A stretch of 64,000 bases of DNA from Chitinophaga fulva. Its GTDB lineage: Bacteria; Bacteroidota; Bacteroidia; Chitinophagales; Chitinophagaceae. A program made the translations under genes and the position numbers. Location of the stretch: positions 124,001 to 188,000 of the forward strand of contig NZ_JABBGC010000001.1 of assembly GCF_012927205.1 (NCBI RefSeq). The letters run 5' to 3'. Position 1 is the stretch's first letter. Each line of letters starts with the position of its first letter. Under the pieces are notes generated by a model. The model had not been told where the DNA came from, did not search any database, and worked only from the letters and a program-made list of their open reading frames with translations. Below, in pieces: positions 33,910 to 43,873 of the stretch.

Positions 33910-36900
33910 TTATTCGACTACTTTCACATTGATGCCTTCGCTGTGGGCGCTGAACTCCGGCGCATACATGCACTGTGCAGTGCTGATACCATTGGAGAAC
34001 TTACCCTGGTGCGTTACAAACAATGCATACTCAAACACATAAGTACCTTTTGGCAGATAACTGAAGAAGAAATCCGTAGAGGCATCTTTGGTGCTTTCGT
34101 AGTAGCTGAGACCACCTTGCCATTTAGCGCCGCTCAACACGTTCTGTGGCTCAAAGCAGGCTGCACGCATGTCTTTCAGGTGGATGTATTGCATGGACCT
34201 GTCGGCACGCAGTACAATCCGCACTTTTACTTTGTCACCCACTTTCAGCTCATTGCCATCGGTGATTTTAGTCAGTACGGGACCTTTATCGGAATTCACT
34301 TCTTTATACAGTTCTTTTTCCAGTACCAGCGGTGTTTTAGCAGCAGTAATTTTATCCAGCTGTTCAAAATACTGCCAGTATATGGCGCCCCAGGAAGGTT
34401 GGCCCTTGCTGTCTTTCACCGTTACTTTGATATTACCCATGTCTGCTTTTACATCTTTCGCTTCAATCCGCTGTTTGAAGTAACCGGTACCTGCTTCAGC
34501 AGCCTGTTGTTTGCTGCTGATGGTTTCCTGGCCAAGCTGTATGTCTACGTCCGGGCTGGCAGTCAGCCAGTTGCTGCCTTGCAACAGCATAGCGTAACAT
34601 GCATCAGCGGTGGATTTGGTAGTGCTCCAGTTATTGGTCTGTTTATTTTTCAACAGCCATGTTTTCATATCTGCCACGGCAGCGGCATCTTTACCGGCCA
34701 CCTGGAATGCTTCTATCAACAGTGCCTGCGTTTCTATGGGCGCCTGATACCAGCCGTAACCGGCCACTACATCTTTCCAGTACATGCCCATTTCCGGATT
34801 GTTGATCGCATTTTCCTTCAGTGATTTCAGGATGGCGGCTGGAGTGGCTTTGTCGCCTTTTTTGAACTGGCTCAGGGCAATCATGCCTTGTGCATAGCGG
34901 CCCATTTTGGTCCAGTATTGCTGCTGTTGGGCTGCATAGAAGTCGAAGGACGGTTGCATGCCTTTAGGCACCGGACGGTTAAAGAAGCTGCGGGCATACA
35001 GGTATTGCACCTGCATTTCATCGACCTGTTGTTTTTTCAGATCAGCTTTGCTTTTGATCAGCTCATTGTAATCCTTGTCCAGCTGCCTGTCCAGGTACAT
35101 CATAGCTTTATCAGCGATGCTGGCGGCTACCGGATCATCAGCGCCGGTCAGCTGTTGCAGGTGACCGATACCAGCCAGAATGTACTGGGTGATGTAGCGA
35201 TCGGCCCACATACCGTTGAACCAGGCAAAGGAGCCATCTGGTTGCTGTCTGGCCGCCAGTTGGTTCAATGCTGTTTTTCTTTCCTTCTGCATACGTTGCA
35301 GATCAAACAACAGCGCTATATTTTTCTTCTGCTGTGATTCGTTCTTCGCTTCCAGCACCCATGGCGTTTGTTGCAACAGAACAGATTTCAGCTCTTCATT
35401 TTTTTGCAGGTTGCTCAAGAGGGCCGCGGTGTCGGTGGTTTTCCATCTTTCAAAAACCTGCTGAATACCAGGAACCGATTTGGTGATATGCGTAGCCAGT
35501 GCATTAGCATAATAGCGGTTAAACACCTGTTCAGAGCAATCGTATGGATACTCCATCAGGTACGGTAACGCCTGTACGGCATACCATGCCGGGTTGCTGG
35601 TGTATTCCACTGTGATACCCTGCTGACGCAGCGTGGAAGAAGCACCTGATTGCAGCAGCTTGTCGAATTTAAAGGTATGTTTACCATCTCCGCGTACCGG
35701 CAGCGGCAGCGCTTCGGTAACCAGTATGGAGTTGGTGAGCACGGGCAGTGCGTTTTCTTCGCCATCGCTGAAGTTGTTGGCTTTAGCCGTCACACGGTAC
35801 AGCAGCGCACTGGTAAAGTTATTCGGCACCTGCAGCTGGAAGGTCACGACGGTGCTTTGACCGGCTTTAGCGGTAAAGTGCTGTACCGGGAAAACATTCT
35901 GGAACCAACCATCTACCGGCTGCATGGTAGCAGCGTCCAGCAGTTCCAGCTGTGCCTGCCCGATCAGTTGTGAGTCGGTCAGGTTGCTCACTTTAGTGGT
36001 GAAGTCGATTTTATCACCGGCTCTTACAAAGCGTGGCGCGTTAGGCATCACCATCAGTTGTTTCTGGGTAACGATGCTGGCGTTTATGCTTCCCAACGCA
36101 GCTTCTTTGGTATGTGCCAGGCCCTGAAAGTTCCATTTGGTCAGGGCTTCCGGTATAGTGAATTCAAAAGAGAGTTTACCGTCTTTGTCTGTACGCAGTT
36201 CCGGCAGGAAGAACGCTGTTTCCTGGAAGTTCTTACGGACAGGGACATTGCCGGTGTTTTCCGGAGTTTCCGGAGCTTGTTGTTCTACTGCCTTAGCATT
36301 TGTTTCATTAGCAGTATCATAAGCCACCTCTTTCATCACCCCTTTCTCGCGGGCAGCCGGGGCAGGTGCAGCCAGTGCCATCACAGCGCCAGCACTACCC
36401 GACACACTGCGCTTATACATGACCCTGTTTTCATACATTCCCCAAGAGAAGAAGTTGAGCACATCATAGTTTTTATCTTTGGCAATAGCACCCCGTTTAT
36501 CTGTTTCAAAATAATACTGGGAATTCACCATTCCGAAGTTGTCATGCGCGGTATACACCGGACGGCCATTGGACATGATATCAGGATAGATATCCGGTTT
36601 AGCCCAGTGGTGTGGTACAAAAGCATCGAGCGATGCATCGTACATGGAGGCCAGCATTTCCGCTGCTGCTTTTTCACCTTTGTAGCCGGTTATTTCCACG
36701 CTCCATTTCTCCTTTTCTCCTGGCTGCAGTTTATCCCGGTGCGTACCAATTTTGATGCTCAGGTCTTTATTATCCCATGGCACCTGGATGGTATGCTGCC
36801 TAGCGAATACGCGGTTATCTTTTACGAAGATGTAGTAAAGCGACACGCCACCTCTTTCTTCTTCGGTGATGTTATAATCGAATTGTTTTACCCCGTCCAG

Positions 36901-39900
36901 CGTAATGTTTGACAGCTGTTGCGACTGGCTCACGCGGCCAAGGGTTTGTAATATGTTCAGGTCTTTTGCTGAGGAGCCCAGTATAACGGCACCTTTTTTT
37001 CCTGGTTCGGTGCGTTCTTCCGGCTGGTAACTCCAGAGGTAAGCCGGAGCAGCCAGTGTTTTTGCGTTTACATCTACCAGTTCAAAGACTGATTTTTGCA
37101 CTACAGGCTGGCCATTTTTATCGTTAGCGCTTACCACCAGCTCATAGTAGCCAGGTACCAGCTTTTGAGCGTCTATCGCTATGTCGCCGGCAACGGTGCT
37201 GGTAAACTGCTGTTCCCATACGGCAGATTTACGGGCCCATTTGGCGTGTTCATCTTCATCATGGTAAATGTCCAGCGGGAAGTCTTTGATATAGGCTGCT
37301 TCGGTCATCACAAACTGGTCTGCCTGTTCCCAGTAACGGGGACGTAACAAGCGCTTGTTCGGCTCCAGCGGCTGCACCGCTACTTTAACGGCAGCTTGTT
37401 CAAAAGCGCCGTTCAGGTTGCGGGTGAAGACATGTACATTTTTCAGGGCGGCAGCTTCCAGGTGTTCCGGTACCTGTACATTGATTTCCAATGCCTGGTA
37501 ACCGGCGTTAACAGACTGCATGGCACTGCGTGTTTCTCCGTTCAGGTCAGTCACATCAGCAGACACCACATAGGTGAAGATGGGCTTCTGATCAGCAGAC
37601 ACCGTCTTATCCGGCAAAGCAGGGAAGCTCACTTTAAAATGTCCGTTTTCATCCGTGGTAGTTTCACCGTGGGCTATTTCGCGGGAAGCGCCGATTGGCA
37701 GATATCCCCTGAATATCCACGGATAAGGGAAACGGGTCCTTCTTTCCACGCGGTATTTCACTGTAGCGCCGTTGATGTTATTACCGGCATATGCCAGTGC
37801 TTTACCTTCTGTGGTAACGGTTTCCCCTAAACGATAACTGGATTTAATGGTATCAAATTCCACATAGAATTTAGGCCGTTTGTATTCCTCTACGCGGAAG
37901 GATTGTCCGCCGTAGCCCTTGCCGTCCCGCATGGAGTAAACACCATTCAGGCGGCCTTCGGGCAGTACGAACTTACCGGAGAAAGAACCAAATTCATTGG
38001 AGGTCACTACAATAGAGTCTACCTTCTCATTGTTAGCATCATATAAAGCAAAGGTGCTTTTCAGGCCTTTCACTACGTTGCTGGTGTTTTTACCAGCTTC
38101 CTGCTGTAAAGCGATCCCTTTAAAATAAAGTGTCTGGCCAGGCCGGTAGATGCTTCTGTCGGTGAACAGGAAGATCCGCGGCGTAGTGGCTGAATTTTCT
38201 TCCCGACCATAGTTGTACAGGTATTTGTAGTCATCCAGGAACAGGATATCACCCTGCCGCTCCCATTTGAGCCGAACAGAGTGATTGTTGGTCCCCTTCA
38301 GGCTCAGTTCAGCAGAACCATTGTTACCGGTAACGGTAGAGAGCAACTGTACGAGTTTCGCTTTTCCATCGTTGTACTGCTCTTCAAAGGCAGTCAATTT
38401 AGTCCCCGGCAAAGGCTTACCTGTGCCGCGGTCCAGTGCTATAAACTGTGTACCGTTTTCCAGGTAACTGATATTGGACACCCATGTAAATTGCAGGGCC
38501 ATAGGATTTTCTTTCAGGTCGAACCCGGGTTTGATGCTGGCGAGGATGATGTAGTGCCCCAGTGGCAGCGCATCGATCTTTATTTCAGCAGCATGACGGT
38601 TATAGTCTTTCGGGTCAGGCAGTGATTGTTCCCAGGCTTTCACCGGTTTTCTGTCGAGCAGCAGTTTCCAGTACCTGTTCTGACGGTCGCTGTAATCATT
38701 CTGTGCCAGCCGGAGGGAAGCGGTAAAAGCTTCATCCACAGCCAGTACGCGCAGGTATATTTTATCCGCGTTTTTATACTTCACCAGTGTACGGAAAGGC
38801 AGGGATGGTATGTTTACCTTTTCAGTAACCAGGTCGAGGGCTTGCGCTTTGATTTCTGTCAGCAGATTGGAACAGTCAGCCGCGCCTCGTGTACCGGGGC
38901 CTTTCTCTATAGCCTGTTCACATATTTCTTTGGCTTTTTTCAGGTTGGCAGTACTGTCAGCTTTGCCATACAGGGCGTTGCCGATGTAGGTATTAGCCAG
39001 CAGGGCCATTACGCCCGTCACTTCTTTCTCACTACCGTAAGCTGATGTCATCAGTTCCAGCGCTTTGCGGTATTGCTGCGCCTTATCTTCCGTCACCGCG
39101 ATCTGCTGCATGTATTGAATCCTTTCGAGGTCTACATCGAGCAGGGCCGCCTTTTCATTTTCGTGCAGGCGTATCAGTTGTTGCAGCAACAGGATGGCCT
39201 GATATTGCAGGGAGGCTTTGTCTGTCGTTACAAATTCATGCCGGGCGAAGGTGGCGGCAGGTGCGAAGGCAGCCGGATCATCCAGTTCAAACTGGTTCAC
39301 CGGTTTGGTGAGGGTGTTTTCGCCTGATTTAAAATAATCCAGGGCGCGGTGTGCCAGCAGGTCGAATAATACGGGGCGGAGCTGGCGGGAGTCGGTGCCT
39401 TTGATCAGGATAGGATCAAATTCCCCGACGGGTGTTTTTTGCAGGGTGGCTTTATCGGCCACAGAAGCCTGGTAGGCAGCCGTGATCTGGCTGTGGAGGT
39501 AATCCTGGCTCCAGGAAGTAATATCCGTACCGCCTTTCTCGTCCGCAATGGCGGTGCGGTTATAGAGCCGGTACCGGTTGTTGCGGAGATAGTTCAGCAG
39601 AAATTCGCCTTTAATGCTTTGCAGGATGGCCTGCTGGGCGCCTTTGGCAGCAGCAATTTTCTGGTTTAGTTTTTCCAGGTTTTGCTGGGCACTGCTCTCG
39701 CTCCGCTGGTCCGTGTATTTCATCTGATAGATGAGGGCCTTGATCTGCTGGGCGGGCAGGTTGTCTTTCACGGCCCGGGCATAGATCTGGTCTACTTCTT
39801 CCAGTGCGGATTTGGGCAGATTCTTCTCGTCGAGGGCAGTCACTTTCTTCCAGGAATTGTCATAATAGGTCTGAGCCATCACGCAGTTGGTTAAGAATAA

Positions 39901-39930
39901 AACAATGAATAATGAGAGGCATAAACGCAT
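33910..39930 (-). CDS. Bacterial alpha-2-macroglobulin family protein with thioester motif
   Basis: A 2006-residue secreted protein (signal peptide LCLSLFIVLFLTNCVMAQ). Macroglobulin (MG) domains fill roughly residues 380-1050, with the typical IFLFTDRSIYRPGQTLYFKG near 600; the bait/anaphylatoxin-position region follows, then NFQETAFFLPELRTDKDGKLSF, and the thioester domain with C1465-S-E-Q in YPYDCSEQVFNRYY. The CxEQ motif means a covalent protease trap is possible. A linker near 1190-1240 is Ala/Pro-rich (AVMALAAPAPAAREKG). Unlike many bacterial homologs there is no pbpC next to it. It probably protects the envelope against proteases. A terminator follows. Confidence 0.93.
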   Translation of the reverse strand: MRLCLSLFIVLFLTNCVMAQTYYDNSWKKVTALDEKNLPKSALEEVDQIYARAVKDNLPAQQIKALIYQMKYTDQRSESSAQQNLEKLNQKIAAAKGAQQAILQSIKGEFLLNYLRNNRYRLYNRTAIADEKGGTDITSWSQDYLHSQITAAYQASVADKATLQKTPVGEFDPILIKGTDSRQLRPVLFDLLAHRALDYFKSGENTLTKPVNQFELDDPAAFAPAATFARHEFVTTDKASLQYQAILLLQQLIRLHENEKAALLDVDLERIQYMQQIAVTEDKAQQYRKALELMTSAYGSEKEVTGVMALLANTYIGNALYGKADSTANLKKAKEICEQAIEKGPGTRGAADCSNLLTEIKAQALDLVTEKVNIPSLPFRTLVKYKNADKIYLRVLAVDEAFTASLRLAQNDYSDRQNRYWKLLLDRKPVKAWEQSLPDPKDYNRHAAEIKIDALPLGHYIILASIKPGFDLKENPMALQFTWVSNISYLENGTQFIALDRGTGKPLPGTKLTAFEEQYNDGKAKLVQLLSTVTGNNGSAELSLKGTNNHSVRLKWERQGDILFLDDYKYLYNYGREENSATTPRIFLFTDRSIYRPGQTLYFKGIALQQEAGKNTSNVVKGLKSTFALYDANNEKVDSIVVTSNEFGSFSGKFVLPEGRLNGVYSMRDGKGYGGQSFRVEEYKRPKFYVEFDTIKSSYRLGETVTTEGKALAYAGNNINGATVKYRVERRTRFPYPWIFRGYLPIGASREIAHGETTTDENGHFKVSFPALPDKTVSADQKPIFTYVVSADVTDLNGETRSAMQSVNAGYQALEINVQVPEHLEAAALKNVHVFTRNLNGAFEQAAVKVAVQPLEPNKRLLRPRYWEQADQFVMTEAAYIKDFPLDIYHDEDEHAKWARKSAVWEQQFTSTVAGDIAIDAQKLVPGYYELVVSANDKNGQPVVQKSVFELVDVNAKTLAAPAYLWSYQPEERTEPGKKGAVILGSSAKDLNILQTLGRVSQSQQLSNITLDGVKQFDYNITEEERGGVSLYYIFVKDNRVFARQHTIQVPWDNKDLSIKIGTHRDKLQPGEKEKWSVEITGYKGEKAAAEMLASMYDASLDAFVPHHWAKPDIYPDIMSNGRPVYTAHDNFGMVNSQYYFETDKRGAIAKDKNYDVLNFFSWGMYENRVMYKRSVSGSAGAVMALAAPAPAAREKGVMKEVAYDTANETNAKAVEQQAPETPENTGNVPVRKNFQETAFFLPELRTDKDGKLSFEFTIPEALTKWNFQGLAHTKEAALGSINASIVTQKQLMVMPNAPRFVRAGDKIDFTTKVSNLTDSQLIGQAQLELLDAATMQPVDGWFQNVFPVQHFTAKAGQSTVVTFQLQVPNNFTSALLYRVTAKANNFSDGEENALPVLTNSILVTEALPLPVRGDGKHTFKFDKLLQSGASSTLRQQGITVEYTSNPAWYAVQALPYLMEYPYDCSEQVFNRYYANALATHITKSVPGIQQVFERWKTTDTAALLSNLQKNEELKSVLLQQTPWVLEAKNESQQKKNIALLFDLQRMQKERKTALNQLAARQQPDGSFAWFNGMWADRYITQYILAGIGHLQQLTGADDPVAASIADKAMMYLDRQLDKDYNELIKSKADLKKQQVDEMQVQYLYARSFFNRPVPKGMQPSFDFYAAQQQQYWTKMGRYAQGMIALSQFKKGDKATPAAILKSLKENAINNPEMGMYWKDVVAGYGWYQAPIETQALLIEAFQVAGKDAAAVADMKTWLLKNKQTNNWSTTKSTADACYAMLLQGSNWLTASPDVDIQLGQETISSKQQAAEAGTGYFKQRIEAKDVKADMGNIKVTVKDSKGQPSWGAIYWQYFEQLDKITAAKTPLVLEKELYKEVNSDKGPVLTKITDGNELKVGDKVKVRIVLRADRSMQYIHLKDMRAACFEPQNVLSGAKWQGGLSYYESTKDASTDFFFSYLPKGTYVFEYALFVTHQGKFSNGISTAQCMYAPEFSAHSEGINVKVVE

Positions 39931-40004
39931 ATATATCGCTATTTACAGTAAGTTATACTTTTTGTACAGGATGCAGGTATTGCACGGGTTTCCATAACGG
40001 GGGT

Positions 40005-40053
40005 CAAAAAAAAGGTGAAAAGTGATGGGAGACCCGCTTCACTTTTCACCTTT
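40005..40053 (-). terminator. Terminator after sucD
   Basis: Perfect 15-bp stem AAAGGTGAAAAGTGA/TCACTTTTCACCTTT (40011-40025, 40039-40053), followed on the minus strand by a T run (40006-40013). Confidence 0.85.
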
Positions 40054-40076
40054 TCAAATATATCAGGGTAAACCGA

Positions 40077-40964
40077 TTAGGCCAGTACTGGTTTTTTGCT
40101 CAGTACTTCAGCCATCGTTTTACCGATGTTAGCAGGGCTTTCTACTACGGTAACACCGCACTCCGCCATGATTTTCATTTTAGCGGCAGCTGTATCTTCC
40201 GCACCACCGATGATAGCACCGGCGTGGCCCATACGGCGGCCCGGAGGCGCTGTCTGGCCAGCGATAAAGCCTACAACAGGTTTAGTGCCGTATTCTTTGA
40301 TCCAGCGGGCAGCTTCAGCTTCCATGCTACCACCGATTTCACCGATCATGATGATACCGTCAGTTTCAGGATCGTTCATCAGCAGTTCCACTGCATCTTT
40401 GGTGGGGGTACCGATGATCGGGTCGCCACCGATACCGATAGCGGTAGAAACACCGAGACCAGCTTTAACTACCTGATCAGCAGCTTCGTAAGTCAGGGTA
40501 CCGGATTTGGAAACGATACCGATTCTGCCTTTTTTGAAGATGAAGCCGGGCATGATACCCACTTTGGCTTCTTCAGCGGTGATAACACCCGGGCAGTTAG
40601 GCCCGATGAGGCGGGTATTGGAACCTTGCAGGAAGTTTTTCGCCTTGATCATGTCCTGAACAGGGATACCTTCCGTAATACATACTACCAGGGCAATACC
40701 AGCTTCGGTAGCTTCCATGATTGCGTCAGCAGCAAATGCCGGAGGTACAAAAATGATAGACACATTGGCACCGGTAGCTTTTACCGCGTCAGCCACGGTG
40801 TTGAACACCGGGCGCTCCAGGTGGGTTGTACCGCCTTTACCGGGCGTAACACCGCCTACAACCTGGGTACCATATTCGATCATCTGTGTAGCATGGAAAG
40901 TACCTTCTGTACCGGTAAATCCCTGCACAATCACTTTGCTATCCTTATTAACTAAAACACTCAT
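40077..40964 (-). CDS. sucD: Succinyl-CoA ligase subunit alpha
   Basis: CoA-binding, phosphohistidine-bearing subunit of succinyl-CoA synthetase in the TCA cycle, 295 residues. CoA-binding start [32 protein letters not shown], the [18 protein letters not shown] segment, and the active-site His in [12 protein letters not shown]. Length is normal. The beta subunit sucC is not adjacent, so the two genes are separated in this genome. Bounded by a strong terminator; TATTTTTG at 41016-41023 is the probable -7 element. Confidence 0.97.
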   Translation of the reverse strand: MSVLVNKDSKVIVQGFTGTEGTFHATQMIEYGTQVVGGVTPGKGGTTHLERPVFNTVADAVKATGANVSIIFVPPAFAADAIMEATEAGIALVVCITEGIPVQDMIKAKNFLQGSNTRLIGPNCPGVITAEEAKVGIMPGFIFKKGRIGIVSKSGTLTYEAADQVVKAGLGVSTAIGIGGDPIIGTPTKDAVELLMNDPETDGIIMIGEIGGSMEAEAARWIKEYGTKPVVGFIAGQTAPPGRRMGHAGAIIGGAEDTAAAKMKIMAECGVTVVESPANIGKTMAEVLSKKPVLA

Positions 40965-41015
40965 CGCGCTTGTTTTATTGGTTTATTATGTTATATGTTT
41001 CTTCTATCGGTGCGG

Positions 41016-41023
41016 CAAAAATA
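41016..41023 (-). promoter_or_regulatory. -7 element of sucD (TATTTTTG)
   Basis: Perfect TAnnTTTG on the minus strand, 51 bp upstream of the sucD ATG. Confidence 0.5.
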
Positions 41024-41086
41024 AGCCGATTTCCATAATTCTGCAATTTAGTGCCTTTAAGATAAAGCTACCAAATGGCAGGGAAA

Positions 41087-41911
41087 TTACTTTTTGCTGT
41101 CACGTTTCAGCTGTTCCTCCAGCTGATCTTTCCACTTATTGTCCTTGAACATGTCCAGCTGGCGCATTTCTTTGGCTTCCCGGAGGAATTCAGAGGCAAA
41201 AATGAAGTCGTTGAGCTTCTGGTCCTTACTGAATACGATCTCCTTATTGCTGCCTTCCCACTGCTTCTGCCCCTGGTACATATATACAATGTGGTCACCG
41301 CTTTCCATTACGGTGTTCATATCATGGGTATTGATGACAGTGGTGATATTGTATTCCTGGGTCAGTTCCTTGATCAGCTGGTCTATCAGCAGGGAGGTTT
41401 GAGGATCAAGGCCGGAGTTGGGTTCGTCGCAGAACAGGTATTTGGGATTTAATACGATGGCACGGGCAATCCCTACTCTCTTTTTCATACCACCGCTGAT
41501 TTCGGCAGGGAATTTTTTGGCGGCATCTTTCAGTTGCACTCTCTCCAGACACTCTTCCACCCGCTTTTTCCGCTCTTTCAAAGAGTCCTTGCTGAACATT
41601 TCCAGTGGGAACATCACATTTTGTTCTACCGTCATACTGTCAAACAGGGCCGATCCCTGGAACAGCATCCCGATTTGCTGGCGGACTTCCTTCTTGGCAT
41701 GGTGGTCCATGGCGGTGAAGTTCTGATTATCATACAGGATAGTACCGGTATCTACTTCCATCAGGCCTACGATACATTTCATCATAACGGTTTTGCCGCT
41801 ACCGCTGGCGCCAATGATCAGGTTTACCTTACCAGACTCCATAACGGCCGAAACGCCTTTCAGTATCTCCTTATCTCCAAAGCCCTTGGTTATATCTTTC
41901 AGTTCAATCAT
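41087..41911 (-). CDS. ABC transporter ATPase, MlaF-like
   Basis: ATPase of a phospholipid-transport type ABC system, 274 residues. Walker A GASGSGKTVMMK, Q-loop LFQGSALFDSMTVEQNVMFPLEM (the ALFDSMTV form is characteristic of MlaF), signature ISGGMKKRVGIARAI, Walker B YLFCDEPNSGLDP, switch His in VINTHDMNTV. The C-terminal tail (about 235-274) is charged and longer than in E. coli MlaF. It follows the MlaE-like permease gene with a 2-bp gap; no MlaD-type MCE gene is adjacent in the window. Confidence 0.92.
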   Translation of the reverse strand: MIELKDITKGFGDKEILKGVSAVMESGKVNLIIGASGSGKTVMMKCIVGLMEVDTGTILYDNQNFTAMDHHAKKEVRQQIGMLFQGSALFDSMTVEQNVMFPLEMFSKDSLKERKKRVEECLERVQLKDAAKKFPAEISGGMKKRVGIARAIVLNPKYLFCDEPNSGLDPQTSLLIDQLIKELTQEYNITTVINTHDMNTVMESGDHIVYMYQGQKQWEGSNKEIVFSKDQKLNDFIFASEFLREAKEMRQLDMFKDNKWKDQLEEQLKRDSKK

Positions 41912-41913
41912 GA

Positions 41914-42657
41914 TTACAGTAATATAGCCGTTAATGCGTAGTCCATAAATAATATCAGTACGCAGCTTACTACCACGGCGGTGGTGCTGGCCTTACCGAT
42001 CTCCAGAGCGCCGCCCTGCACATTGTATCCATAATAGGCCGACACGCTGGCGATGATAAATCCGAACGTATAGGATTTGGCCATGGCGAAAAATACGTTG
42101 TAAGCCTTAAACTCCTGCCGCAGCCCCATCATGAACTGCTCACCGGAGAGAACACCAGACAGCACGCCCGCCTCTTTGCCGCCCCAGATACCCAGGAAAC
42201 CGGCAATGGCCACCAGGACCGGAATCATCAGCGTAGCAGCCAGGATTTTAGGCATGATCAGGTAACCTTTGGTATTGATACCCATGATCTCTAACGCGTC
42301 TATCTGTTCTGAGATACGCATATTGCCCAGCTCAGAGGCTATTTTAGAGCCAATCACCCCGGCCAGTACAATACTGGTAAGGGTTGGCGCAAATTCCAGA
42401 ATGATGGTGTCCCGCACTACCTGTGCGATCGTGCTTCTAGGAATGATAGGGCTCACCAGCTGGTAAGCGGTTTGCAGGGTGGTAACCCCTCCCATGAACA
42501 GGGAGATAATAAATACTATCCCGAACGACCCTACGCCAATATCTACACACTGCTGCATAAACTGCTTCCAATATAACTTCATGTTTTCCGGACGGGAAAA
42601 CATGCCTTTCAGCATCAGCAGAAAATTTCCAAAATGATAAAAGAATCTGAATTCCAT
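41914..42657 (-). CDS. MlaE-family ABC permease
   Basis: Integral membrane permease of the Mla/MCE lipid-transport family, 247 residues, with about five to six hydrophobic segments. The family core ILEFAPTLTSIVLAGVIGSKIASELGNMRISEQIDALEIMG is present (the ELG..R..EQIDAL helix contacts the ATPase). It is first in a two-gene operon with the MlaF-like ATPase, which together probably maintain outer-membrane lipid asymmetry; the periplasmic and outer-membrane partners must be elsewhere. TATCTTTG at 42665-42672 puts the transcript start next to the ATG. Confidence 0.93.
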   Translation of the reverse strand: MEFRFFYHFGNFLLMLKGMFSRPENMKLYWKQFMQQCVDIGVGSFGIVFIISLFMGGVTTLQTAYQLVSPIIPRSTIAQVVRDTIILEFAPTLTSIVLAGVIGSKIASELGNMRISEQIDALEIMGINTKGYLIMPKILAATLMIPVLVAIAGFLGIWGGKEAGVLSGVLSGEQFMMGLRQEFKAYNVFFAMAKSYTFGFIIASVSAYYGYNVQGGALEIGKASTTAVVVSCVLILFMDYALTAILL

Positions 42658-42664
42658 AGCTGGT

Positions 42665-42672
42665 CAAAGATA
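42665..42672 (-). promoter_or_regulatory. -7 element of the MlaE/MlaF operon (TATCTTTG)
   Basis: Perfect TAnnTTTG with only 7 bp to the ATG at 42657; the transcript would be leaderless or nearly so. Confidence 0.55.
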
Positions 42673-42719
42673 TGAAGGATTTTGCCAATCCGACCCGAAT
42701 TTAAGATTTTATGGTACGG

Positions 42720-43751
42720 TTAACGCAAACTGCTTACCAGCAAGCGTTTCAAACTGCGCTCGATAATTTCGCCCATGGTCTTACAACGCGAAAAAACAGC
42801 ATCGTGATAATACTCTGCCAGCTCATCTCCCAACTGCTGCACCTTCTCCGGAAAAGACACCTTATCAGTCATGATCACATCACGCAGGTCTTTGATGCGG
42901 TGGCGCTGCACCTTGATACGACGCGCAATCAATGCCCGCTCTTCCTGCTGGTACTGCTTTACTACTTCAGCATTGAGGTGTTTCATCGCCAGTTCCACAA
43001 ACACACGGTTCTCCTTAAAAAACTGTGGCATATACAACGTGCGGCGCCCTTCGTAAAATTGCTGGTCAAAGTCGATGGCGCGGATACGGAACTGCACATC
43101 ATCAAAATCAGGGGTGATATCGATGATAAAATTATAAGACCGCATATCTCCCAGCAGCCTCACAAAACAACGCTCGTTGAACTTCACGAATTCCTTGGCA
43201 ATACGTTTGGGATTAAAATCAAGCCTATCGAGGTAATGAAGAATAAACTGATCTCCCGGCACGCCGGCAATATGTTCCTCCACCAGCGTATTGCCATCAA
43301 TCAAAAAGTTCATCCAGTAGGGTGATAGAATATGTTCCAGCTCCAGCCCATAAATACGGGAAGCATCGGCTACCTTGATATAGAAATAATCATATACCTC
43401 GTTGTAGTTATTGACGATTTTGATGCGGAAGGGATGCGAATTGCCAAAGGTGCAGTAGTCAATGCGTTCTATATGCAGGTGTTCTTCCGCGGTCTGGTCA
43501 CCACCGGCTTTCAGGATGGAATAGATCCGCTTCAGACCGGCATGAATGGACTCCATCGTGCTCTGTGGATAAAAGACCGTTTCCCAGAGGGTATCCTTTC
43601 CTTCCTTATCATACACGGAAATGGAATGCTCGTAATAGCGCAGTTCCTGGTAAGTCAGCGGCAGCTTCACCTCCCGCTCATACAATTTAAGGTAGTTACG
43701 GAAAGCCTCGTTGATCGGAAAAAATATCTTCTTTTTGGAGATTGTCTGCAT
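42720..43751 (-). CDS. Unknown cytoplasmic protein, possible kinase fold
   Basis: A 343-residue soluble protein of no family I recognise by name; no signal peptide or membrane segment. Residues 150-235 look like the catalytic half of a protein-kinase/aminoglycoside-phosphotransferase fold: a hinge-like NTLVEEHIAGVPGDQF, then LLGDMRSYNFIID (Asp202, Asn207) resembling a GDxxxxN catalytic loop, and IRAIDFDQQF (Asp227/Asp229) resembling the DFG/DFD metal site. The N-terminal half could hold the small lobe, but no clear Gly-rich loop is seen. A TAAATTTG element lies 4 bp before the ATG. Kinase activity is inference. Confidence 0.75.
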   Translation of the reverse strand: MQTISKKKIFFPINEAFRNYLKLYEREVKLPLTYQELRYYEHSISVYDKEGKDTLWETVFYPQSTMESIHAGLKRIYSILKAGGDQTAEEHLHIERIDYCTFGNSHPFRIKIVNNYNEVYDYFYIKVADASRIYGLELEHILSPYWMNFLIDGNTLVEEHIAGVPGDQFILHYLDRLDFNPKRIAKEFVKFNERCFVRLLGDMRSYNFIIDITPDFDDVQFRIRAIDFDQQFYEGRRTLYMPQFFKENRVFVELAMKHLNAEVVKQYQQEERALIARRIKVQRHRIKDLRDVIMTDKVSFPEKVQQLGDELAEYYHDAVFSRCKTMGEIIERSLKRLLVSSLR

Positions 43752-43755
43752 AAGA

Positions 43756-43763
43756 CAAATTTA
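43756..43763 (-). promoter_or_regulatory. -7 element of the 343-residue unknown gene (TAAATTTG)
   Basis: Perfect TAnnTTTG with only 4 bp to the ATG at 43751, implying a leaderless transcript if used. Confidence 0.5.
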
Positions 43764-43811
43764 ATCAAATCCGGACAAGCTTAGACGCAGCGGGCCCATA
43801 ATAAACGCAGA

Positions 43812-43858
43812 GAGCGGAGGCCGCCAGACAGGTGATGTCTGATAGCCTCCGCTCCTTT
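43812..43858. terminator. Hairpin after maeB
   Basis: Outer stem GAGCGGAGGC/GCCTCCGCTC (43812-43821, 43845-43854) with inner CAGACA/TGTCTG. It lies 20 bp after the maeB stop. The T-rich tail is on the plus side (CTTTATTG), so minus-strand termination would rely on the strong stem. Confidence 0.55.
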
Positions 43859-43873
43859 ATTGATGGAAGTTGC

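Noticed and set aside
40055..40062. TATATTTG on the minus strand just after sucD, as a promoter for the alpha-2-macroglobulin gene or a second promoter-hairpin RNA
   Set aside because: It lies upstream of the strong sucD terminator, so a transcript from it would be ended at once, and no -33 element was seen at the right spacing. It remains a weak analogue of the 30599-30679 unit.
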